DNA from: an uncultured Campylobacter sp. | GTDB lineage: Bacteria; Campylobacterota; Campylobacteria; Campylobacterales; Campylobacteraceae | Length of the DNA: 20,922 nt | Assembly (NCBI RefSeq): GCF_938030815.1 | Contig: NZ_CALHII010000116.1 | Coordinates: 1 to 20,922 of the forward strand | Reading direction: 5' to 3' | Shown here: one piece after another, positions 14,950 to 20,922 of the stretch | Layout of the letters: every line of letters starts with the position of its first letter | How positions within the stretch are numbered: the stretch's first letter is position 1 | The notes under the pieces: generated by a model | Database searches by the model: none | What the model was told of the DNA's origin: nothing | The model's input: only the letters and a program-made list of their open reading frames with translations | Translations under genes and position numbers: made by a program

Positions 14950-16458
14950 ATGAGCTTTTGGACCTATTGCGCAATCGCGATATATTTCGGCGCGCTTATT
15001 TTTATAGGTAGGTATTATTATGACAAGAATGCGAGCTTAAGCGAGTATCTGCTCGATAACCGCCGCCTGGGCCCATTCGTAACGGCACTTAGCGCGGGCG
15101 CTAGCGATATGAGCGGCTGGATGCTTTTGGGAGTGCCGGGCGCGATGTTCGCGACGGGAATTTGCAATATCTGGATAGCTCTAGGACTTTGCGTGGGTGC
15201 GTGGTGCAACTATAAATTTCTTGCAAAAAGGCTTAGAATTTACACCGAGGTAGCAAGCGACAGCGTCACGATCCCAGATTTTTTAGAAAACCGCTTTAAA
15301 GACCGCACCAAGACGCTTCGCATCATCTCAGGACTTTTGATCATCATATTTTTTACGCTCTATGTTAGCAGCGGCATAATCGCGGGCGGCAAGACATTTG
15401 AGAGCTTTTTCGGGCTAAGCTTTACATACGGCGCGATCGCTACGATCTTAATCGTCGTGTTTTATACCTTTTTCGGCGGATTTAAGGCCGTAGCGATCAC
15501 GGATGCGTTTCAGGGGGCGCTGATGTTTGCGGTGCTTATTTTGATCCCTCTGTTTTCTTACCGTGCGCTACAGATCCCTACGGACAGCTCCTTTTTTGCG
15601 CAGGTGCGGCTATATGGCGCGAGCCACCTCGATCTATTTTACAATCAAAGCTTCTTGGGCGTTTTGGGCTTGCTTGCTTGGGGGCTTGGATACTTCGGGC
15701 AGCCGCATATCATCGTGCGCTTTATGGCGATTAGAAGCTCGCGCGAGCTTGATAGCGCGCGCCGCATCGGAATTTCGTGGATGGTGCTAGGACTAGTAGG
15801 CGCGATGCTTAGCGGCCTGATCGGCTTTGTCTATTTTTCGCAAAAAGGCCTTAGCATAGACGACCCAGAAAAAATTTTCCTAGAGCTCGGTAAAATTTTC
15901 TTTCATCCATTTATCCTAGGCGTGATAATCTCTGCGGTGCTGGCGGCGATTATGAGCACTATCTCAAGCCAGCTTTTGGTAAGCGCGAGCGCGGTTACGA
16001 AGGATTTTATCTTTGCGTTTTATAAAAAAGAGGTAAGCGAGCGCACGCAGACGCTAAGCAGCCGCATCGCCGTCGTGATCATCGCCGCGGTTGCCGCGAT
16101 CTTGGCGTTTGGCTCAAATGATACGGTGCTAAACGTCGTCGGTAACGCTTGGGCGGGATTTGGCGCGAGCTTTGGAGCGGTGCTTCTTTTCAGCCTATAT
16201 TCTAAAAAGATGAGCGCGCTCTCGGCTCTAGTGGGTATGCTCGTAGGCGGTATCACGGTCATTTGCTGGATCTTATCGGGGCTTTCGGCGGTCGTTTATG
16301 AGCTGCTGCCAGGCTTTTGCTTTTCGGCGCTTGCGATACTGCTCGTAAATCGCTACAACTCCGTGCTCGATAAGATGGCGGATGAGCCCAATGCCGCGCA
16401 AATTTCGCAGGAATTTGAAAAGATGAAAGAGCAGAGTTTAGGAAGCAAAAATGGCTAA
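14950..16458 (+). CDS. putP: Sodium/proline symporter
   Basis: A 502-residue sodium:solute symporter (SSS family) that imports proline with Na+ across the inner membrane. It has the usual twelve to thirteen hydrophobic segments. Family landmarks are SAGASDMSGWMLLG near residues 49-62, the SGIIAGGK region, FFGGFKAVAITDAFQG around 177-192, GYFGQPHIIVRFMAI, and SSQLLVSASAVTKDF. The high similarity in the SDMSGWML and GQPHI blocks points to proline rather than pantothenate or another substrate. The ribosome site is strong. The last eight bases overlap the next gene. Proline is a major carbon source for many asaccharolytic Campylobacter. Confidence 0.93.
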   Translation: MSFWTYCAIAIYFGALIFIGRYYYDKNASLSEYLLDNRRLGPFVTALSAGASDMSGWMLLGVPGAMFATGICNIWIALGLCVGAWCNYKFLAKRLRIYTEVASDSVTIPDFLENRFKDRTKTLRIISGLLIIIFFTLYVSSGIIAGGKTFESFFGLSFTYGAIATILIVVFYTFFGGFKAVAITDAFQGALMFAVLILIPLFSYRALQIPTDSSFFAQVRLYGASHLDLFYNQSFLGVLGLLAWGLGYFGQPHIIVRFMAIRSSRELDSARRIGISWMVLGLVGAMLSGLIGFVYFSQKGLSIDDPEKIFLELGKIFFHPFILGVIISAVLAAIMSTISSQLLVSASAVTKDFIFAFYKKEVSERTQTLSSRIAVVIIAAVAAILAFGSNDTVLNVVGNAWAGFGASFGAVLLFSLYSKKMSALSALVGMLVGGITVICWILSGLSAVVYELLPGFCFSALAILLVNRYNSVLDKMADEPNAAQISQEFEKMKEQSLGSKNG

Positions 16459-17794
16459 CGTAAAGTGCCCGCACTGCGGCTCTTTGATCGATATAGACGA
16501 GGCGCTGCAGCGCGATATCAAAGCTAAATTTGAAGATGAAATTTTGCAGCAGAAGCGAAAGTGGCAGCAGCAGCAAAACGAAGCCACGCTTAAATTTGAA
16601 GCCGAGATCGCCGCTAAGCGCGAGGAGTATGCGAAGCATCTGGCGCAGCTGCAAGCGAAGGAAAACGCATTCGAGCAGCGCGTAAAAGCGGCGACCGATT
16701 CCGCGCTAAACAGCGAGCGGGAGAAAATTTTAGCGCTCGCAAAATCTCAGATCGAGAGCGAAAACGCGGCGAAATTTGAAATTTTACAAAAGGAGCTGCT
16801 AGAAAAATCGCAAAGAATTTCGGAGCTAAATTTAGTAAAGGCCGAAATGGAGGCGCAGAAGCGTAAATTTAGCGAGCTTGAGGCCGAGAATAAAGCCAAA
16901 TCCGAGATCGAGCTAACCAACCGCATGAATAGGGAGCGCGAACGACTAACGAAACAAATTTCGCAGGAAAACGAGCTGAAATTCCGCCAAAAAGATGAGC
17001 AGATCCAAAGCCTAATCGGCCAAATAAACGAGCTCAAGCGCCGCTCTGAGGTGGGCTCGCAGCAGCTTCAGGGCGAGGTGCAGGAGCTTGCGCTGCAGGA
17101 GTATCTGCGGCTAAACTTTCCTTTGGACGAGATAGATGAGGTCAAAAAGGGCGCACGCGGTGCAGACTGCGTGCAGATGGTGCATACGAGGGAGTTTGCG
17201 GGCTGCGGTAAAATTTTATACGAGAGCAAGCGCACGAAAAGCTTCGAGCCCAAATGGATTGACAAACTCAAAGACGATATGATAGGCGAGGGCGCGCAGA
17301 TCGGCGTTATCGTCACCGAGCAGATGCCGCCTCACAGCCCTAGGCTGCACCAAGCGCCTAGCGATGCTAGCATCTGGATCTGTTCGTTTGAGGAATTTAA
17401 GGGGCTTTGCGCCGTCTTGCGCGAACACGTCGTGGCGCTTGCGTTTGCCAAAAGATCGGGTCAAAATCAAGATAGCAAAACGGCGATGCTCTACGACTAT
17501 CTGACCTCGCCCGAGTTTGCAAACCAGATAAAGACGATCGTCTCGGCATTCGTCGGCATGCAAGAGAGCTTAAATAAGGAGCGCAACGCAATGGAGCGCA
17601 TCTGGAAACAGCGCGAAAAACAGATCGCGCGTGCGCGAGACGGAGCGATCGCGATGCACGCAAGCATCAGAAGCATCGCAGGAAGCGGCGTAGCCCAGCT
17701 TGAGGATGTCGATGAAATTTTAAGCCTCGAGGCGATCGCGGCGGATGGCGAAGCGGACGCGCTTCAAGACCAAGACGGCGACGAGACGACGTAG
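16451..17794 (+). CDS. DUF2130 protein with coiled coil and nuclease-like core
   Basis: A 447-residue cytosolic protein of the DUF2130 family. It opens with a half zinc-ribbon motif CPHCG (Cys6, Cys9). Residues about 20-200 are a long charged coiled coil. The DUF2130 core covers about 205-400 and contains Asp239 (GADCVQ) and Glu258-x-Lys260 (ILYESKRTK), spaced like a PD-(D/E)XK nuclease site, reminiscent of RmuC-type proteins; that is inference. The C-terminus is acidic and low complexity. Its ATG is inside the end of putP with AGGA upstream, so the two genes are probably co-transcribed although no functional link is obvious. Confidence 0.88.
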   Translation: MANVKCPHCGSLIDIDEALQRDIKAKFEDEILQQKRKWQQQQNEATLKFEAEIAAKREEYAKHLAQLQAKENAFEQRVKAATDSALNSEREKILALAKSQIESENAAKFEILQKELLEKSQRISELNLVKAEMEAQKRKFSELEAENKAKSEIELTNRMNRERERLTKQISQENELKFRQKDEQIQSLIGQINELKRRSEVGSQQLQGEVQELALQEYLRLNFPLDEIDEVKKGARGADCVQMVHTREFAGCGKILYESKRTKSFEPKWIDKLKDDMIGEGAQIGVIVTEQMPPHSPRLHQAPSDASIWICSFEEFKGLCAVLREHVVALAFAKRSGQNQDSKTAMLYDYLTSPEFANQIKTIVSAFVGMQESLNKERNAMERIWKQREKQIARARDGAIAMHASIRSIAGSGVAQLEDVDEILSLEAIAADGEADALQDQDGDETT

Positions 17795-17810
17795 CGGCGT
17801 ATAGACAGAT

Positions 17811-17834
17811 CGCGGCTATGGCGAGAGCGCCGCG
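17811..17834 (+). terminator. Possible terminator after the DUF2130 gene
   Basis: CGCGGC pairs with GCCGCG around a 12-base loop, followed by GTACGTTTTA. It starts 17 bases after the stop codon. The stem is short and the T-run is broken. The rest of 17835-18027 has only RAATTY words. Confidence 0.4.
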
Positions 17835-18027
17835 GTACGTTTTAGATCGCGCCGTTAAATTTTAAAATTTTAAATCGTTTGCTTTGATTTGTTGTTTGCT
17901 CGCTTTCAAAGCGGCGCTAAATTTTGCACAAAGGCCGTGGCGCGCCGTAGAGTTTACCGCGATGTCCGCTAGAACGCTAAGCGTGAAATTTATGATTGAT
18001 TTTAACGCCGTTTTAAGATTATTTTTG

Positions 18028-18033
18028 TAAAAT
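18028..18033 (+). promoter_or_regulatory. -10 box for the tRNA gene
   Basis: TAAAAT lies 29 bases before the mature tRNA start, giving a short 5' leader for RNase P. A TTTTTG stretch lies just upstream. Confidence 0.45.
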
Positions 18034-18056
18034 CACATTTCTTTTTTACCGCTGGC

Positions 18057-18133
18057 GGGCTCATAGCTCAGTTGGTTAGAGCATCCGGCTCATAACCGGA
18101 TGGTCCTAGGTTCAAGTCCTAGTGAGCCCACCA
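18057..18133 (+). tRNA. tRNA with anticodon CAT (elongator Met, or Ile2)
   Basis: A full 77-base cloverleaf with encoded CCA. The acceptor stem is GGGCTCA with TGAGCCC, the D stem GCTC with GAGC, the anticodon stem TCCGG with CCGGA around loop CTCATAA, and the T stem CTAGG with CCTAG around TTCAAGT. The paired first base and the absence of the GGG/CCC anticodon stem exclude initiator tRNA. CAT can also be tRNA-Ile2 after lysidine modification by TilS; elongator Met is the more likely call. Confidence 0.93.
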
Positions 18134-18343
18134 CCACAAAATTTCGGCTTTTCACTGCATCAAAATCCGCAAATTCCATAAAATTTCAAGCGTCGTTTTT
18201 CCTTTGAAATTCCGCTTCATAACTTCAAAAGACAAAGCTTGCCGCATAATTTCAGCTTTAAAATGCGGCAAACTCGCGATTGAATTTTAAAATTTAACTT
18301 TCATTTGGCGACCGATTAAATTTTATTTTATGGCAAGTTGCGG

Positions 18344-18349
18344 TAGAAT
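18344..18349 (+). promoter_or_regulatory. Possible -10 box for the dicarboxylate/amino-acid symporter
   Basis: TAGAAT lies 33 bases before ATG 18382; a TAAAAT at 18355-18360 is an alternative. The 248 bases between the tRNA and this gene contain RAATTY words and no open frame of note. Confidence 0.4.
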
Positions 18350-18381
18350 TCCGTTAAAATTCTTAGTGCAGGGAGATGTCC

Positions 18382-19692
18382 ATGTCAGAAAATCAAACGA
18401 AAAAAGGCGGAATTTTAGCTTTTTATTTTAACTCAAGCTTGCTTTGGCGCATCATTATCGCTTTAGTGTTGGGCTCTGCGATCGGTATGTTGCTACCTAA
18501 AAATATGCCGGTGGGCGATACCACGTGGGTGGCGATTTTAACGCCTTTGGGAGATCTTTTCGTGAGACTTTTAAAGATGATTATGGTGCCGATCATTATC
18601 TGTTCGCTGATCGTGGGCACTAGCAGCATCTCGCCTGCGCACCTGGGTAAAGTAGGCGTTAAGGCGATCATATTTTACGCTATAACTACGCTTTTTGCGA
18701 TCGTCATCGGCCTAGCGTGTGCGTTTATATTTTCTCCAGGTAGCGGGCTTGATCTAAGCGATGCGTCCAAGGCCGTCGAAAAGGCAGCAAACGCGCCTAG
18801 TATGAGTAAAATTTTGCTTAATATAATTCCTACGAATCCTTTTGATTCCATAGCCAAGGGCGAAATTTTGCCGATTATCGCGTTTTGCTTATTTTTCGGC
18901 GTGGGGCTTGCGTTTTGCCGCGATAGTAGCGACGCACGTATCAAAAGCTCCGCCAACACGGTTTATAATTTTTTCGACGGAATGAGCGAGATTATGTTTA
19001 AGGTCGTGCATTGGGTGATGCAATACGCACCAATTGGCGTTTTTGCGCTAATGTTTGTAGTGTTTAATAAAAGCGGTATCGAGGCTTTCAGCTCGCTATT
19101 AAATGTCACGATTACCCTATACGTGGGACTTGCGATTCAAGTATTTGCGGTTTATTGCGTTATTTGTATGCTTATCGGAGTTAGCCCGATTAAATTCCTT
19201 AAAAAAGTGCGTCCGCCGATGCTTACGGCTTTTGTTACCCGCAGCTCCAACGGCACGCTTCCGATTACGATGCAAACCGCCGAAGATATGGGAATTCCAA
19301 AGGCGATCTACGGCTTTGTTTTGCCCGTGGGCGCTACGGTGAATATGAACGGCACGACCGTGTATTTGGGCGTGTGCACGCTCTTTATCGCTAATGCTTG
19401 CGGTATCGATCTAAATAGCAGCCACTACCTCACGATCATCATCACTTCGATGCTTGCGGCGATCGGAACTGCCGGAGTTCCGGGAGCTGGTGCGCTGATG
19501 CTGCTTTTAGTGCTCGAGTCTATCGGCGTCAAGGTAAGTGGTAACGTAGCGATCGCTTACGGAATGATTTTGGGCATTGATGCGATTTTGGATATGGGGC
19601 GAACCTCGATGAACGTAACGGGCGATGTTGTCGCGTCGATCTACGTCGCAAAGAGCGAAAACGAAATGGATATGAGTAAGTGGGAGAATTAA
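18382..19692 (+). CDS. Glutamate/aspartate-type dicarboxylate:cation symporter (DAACS family)
   Basis: A 436-residue GltPh-fold transporter. It has N-terminal membrane helices, the LLKMIMVPII block near residue 60, the serine-rich re-entrant hairpin TRSSNGTLPITMQ, NMNGTT (the Na+ site motif), the second hairpin GTAGVPGAGAL, and the substrate-contact helix DAILDMGRTSMNVTGD. The final Asp-Met-Gly-Arg-Thr pattern with arginine is typical of acidic amino-acid or dicarboxylate transport. The start is ATG 18382, six bases after GGGAG; ATG 18376 touches the ribosome site. The racemase gene 28 bases downstream suggests acidic amino acids, perhaps D-aspartate or D-glutamate. Confidence 0.9.
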   Translation: MSENQTKKGGILAFYFNSSLLWRIIIALVLGSAIGMLLPKNMPVGDTTWVAILTPLGDLFVRLLKMIMVPIIICSLIVGTSSISPAHLGKVGVKAIIFYAITTLFAIVIGLACAFIFSPGSGLDLSDASKAVEKAANAPSMSKILLNIIPTNPFDSIAKGEILPIIAFCLFFGVGLAFCRDSSDARIKSSANTVYNFFDGMSEIMFKVVHWVMQYAPIGVFALMFVVFNKSGIEAFSSLLNVTITLYVGLAIQVFAVYCVICMLIGVSPIKFLKKVRPPMLTAFVTRSSNGTLPITMQTAEDMGIPKAIYGFVLPVGATVNMNGTTVYLGVCTLFIANACGIDLNSSHYLTIIITSMLAAIGTAGVPGAGALMLLLVLESIGVKVSGNVAIAYGMILGIDAILDMGRTSMNVTGDVVASIYVAKSENEMDMSKWEN

Positions 19693-19720
19693 CCCAAGTA
19701 AAATTTAGAAAGGACGAGCT

Positions 19721-20401
19721 ATGAAAAGAGTTGGAATTATCGGTGGAATGGGACCTTTAGCGAGTGCGGATCTGTATATGAAGATTATAGAAGAGACTGC
19801 TGCGGGAAGCGATCAAGAAAATATTCCGCTTGTAATCGATAGCTATCCGCAGATCGAAGATCGCACGGCATTTATCTTAGGTAAAGGTGCAAATCCGCTT
19901 CCGCGCCTAAGCGAGAGCGCTGTTAGGCTCAAAAATGCAGGCTGCAAGGCGTTTGCGATGGCGTGCAACACGGCGCATTTTTTCGCAGACGATGTAGAAG
20001 CTGCGGCGGAAATCCCGCTAATTCATATCGCCGAGATCACCGTAAAAGCGATCCGCAGAAATTATCCAAACGCCCATAAAATCGCTGTGCTAGCCACTAT
20101 CGGTACAAAAAAAGCTAAAATTTACGACGATCCGCTCAAAGAAGCAGGGCTAATCAGCGTGGATCTCGGCGAAGAAAATCAAGCGGTTTTGATGGATTGC
20201 ATCTACAAAGGCGTTAAGGCGGGCAAGACTGCCGAATACGTGGGGGCTTTTGAGAATTTGCTAGGCAAAATCGATGCTGATATTTATGTCATTGCCTGCA
20301 CTGAGCTGCCGCTATTTTTGCCGTTAATCAAAAGCGATAAAATTTTCGTTGATCCTACTAGAGAGCTTGCCAAAGCGATCGTGGAATTCTCAAGATCGTA
20401 G
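19721..20401 (+). CDS. Aspartate/glutamate racemase family protein
   Basis: A 226-residue PLP-independent amino-acid racemase that interconverts L and D acidic amino acids through two cysteines. Both are present: MACNTAHFF with Cys82 and IACTELPLF with Cys193. The N-terminus GIIGGMGPLAS is the family phosphate-like loop, and the PxxxSYPQIEDRT region follows. These features match aspartate racemase (YgeA/RacX group) better than MurI, but the exact substrate is open. AAAGGA precedes the ATG. It follows the acidic amino-acid symporter by 28 bases on the same strand, so the two form a likely uptake-and-conversion operon. Confidence 0.9.
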   Translation: MKRVGIIGGMGPLASADLYMKIIEETAAGSDQENIPLVIDSYPQIEDRTAFILGKGANPLPRLSESAVRLKNAGCKAFAMACNTAHFFADDVEAAAEIPLIHIAEITVKAIRRNYPNAHKIAVLATIGTKKAKIYDDPLKEAGLISVDLGEENQAVLMDCIYKGVKAGKTAEYVGAFENLLGKIDADIYVIACTELPLFLPLIKSDKIFVDPTRELAKAIVEFSRS

Positions 20402-20432
20402 AGCTGCAAGACTTTGCAAGCGGAATTCTAAA

Positions 20433-20473
20433 CCGCAAAATTTTACGATGATTTAAGTCGTAGAATTTTGCGG
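20433..20473. repeat. 16-bp near-perfect hairpin downstream of the racemase gene
   Basis: CCGCAAAATTTTACGA pairs with TCGTAGAATTTTGCGG around a nine-base loop; the one mismatch becomes a U-G pair in RNA. It starts 32 bases after the stop. No T-run follows, so it may stabilise the transcript end rather than terminate it. The whole gap 20402-20724 otherwise holds about 15 RAATTY words and no gene. Confidence 0.6.
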
Positions 20474-20693
20474 AATTGCGTTGGCTCAAAATTCCAGGTA
20501 AGCGGAATTTATATGATAGCAAAATTTCATCACAGCATTTTAAACTTAAAATTTTATCAAAATTTAATCCGCAAAACTCAGAATGTAAAACCTCCGAAGT
20601 AAAATTCCGTAACAAAATTTGCTCGTAAAATTTCGCGCTGAAATTTAAGCTAAAATTCCATTAAATTTGACCGTTTCTAAAGCCCGAATTTAA

Positions 20694-20699
20694 TATAAT
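20694..20699 (+). promoter_or_regulatory. -10 box for dnaE
   Basis: A perfect TATAAT predicts a start near 20706 and a leader of about 19 bases containing AAAAGGAA before ATG 20725. Confidence 0.6.
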
Positions 20700-20724
20700 C
20701 GCTCCAACAGAAAAAAGGAACAAA

Positions 20725-20922
20725 ATGAGCGACTACACCCACCTGCACCTTCATACTGAGTATTCGCTGCTAGACGGCGCGAATAAAGTAAGCGAGCTCG
20801 CCGAGCTTTTACAGAGCCGCGGCACCAAGGCGTGCGCGATCACCGACCACGGCAATATGTTCGGCGCGATAGACTTTTATCAGACGATGAAAAAGCACGG
20901 CATTAAACCTATCATCGGCATC
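20725..20922 (+). CDS. dnaE: DNA polymerase III alpha subunit, 3' end outside window
   Basis: The first 66 codons of the replicative polymerase catalytic subunit. The N-terminal PHP domain is clear: HLHLHTEYSLLDGA followed by the ITDHGNMFGA block and KPIIG. These match the family start, so the ATG call is firm. The rest, about 1,100 residues in this family, is beyond the window edge. The gene has its own promoter box. Confidence 0.95.
   Translation, partial: MSDYTHLHLHTEYSLLDGANKVSELAELLQSRGTKACAITDHGNMFGAIDFYQTMKKHGIKPIIGI

Overview
The window looks like a chromosomal piece of a relatively GC-rich Campylobacter. The evidence is the epsilon-proteobacterial gene set, TATAAT-type -10 boxes with AT-rich upstream DNA, frequent TTG starts, and intergenic DNA saturated with AAATTT/GAATTT words. 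C. gracilis or a close relative is an inference; no species marker was tested. There are no IS elements, phage genes or CRISPR arrays.

Layout. 1-1750: the 3' part of a PatB-like SGNH protein and an Ape1-like SGNH lipoprotein, together a probable peptidoglycan O-acetylation/de-acetylation pair. 2118-2828: a calcineurin-like metallophosphoesterase. 2980-3213: a short SelW/Rdx-family selenoprotein gene with an in-frame TGA and a SECIS-like hairpin, closed by a good terminator. It is easily missed because TGA is normally read as stop. 3492-4887: efp and a periplasmic DsbC/DsbG-like thioredoxin-fold protein, divergent, with a -10 box for each. 5094-6771 (minus): an EexN-like lipoprotein downstream of a stand-alone DUF234 nuclease-domain protein. 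6897-8213: a class V PLP aminotransferase/cysteine-desulfurase-like enzyme.

8214-8838 is a 625-bp gene-free block holding about 30 RAATTY sites, many spaced exactly 15 bp apart. 8839-12585 (minus) is a tight four-gene cluster: SNase-like periplasmic protein, thiE, uppP and a phosphoethanolamine transferase. 12645-14822 (minus) is a polar amino-acid ABC transporter (permease, ATPase, binding protein). 14950-17794 (plus): putP overlapping a DUF2130 coiled-coil/nuclease-like protein. 18057-18133: a tRNA with anticodon CAT. 18382-20401: a glutamate/aspartate-type symporter followed by an aspartate/glutamate racemase. 20725 to the end: the 5' end of dnaE.

The transport genes (proline, polar amino acids, acidic amino acids) fit an asaccharolytic organism living on amino acids. 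Several genes serve the envelope (PatB/Ape1, UppP, PEtN transferase) and the periplasm (Dsb-like, lipoproteins). The most notable observations are the selenoprotein and the phased RAATTY array. RAATTY is the motif methylated by CtsM in C. jejuni and used there to recognise self DNA during natural transformation.
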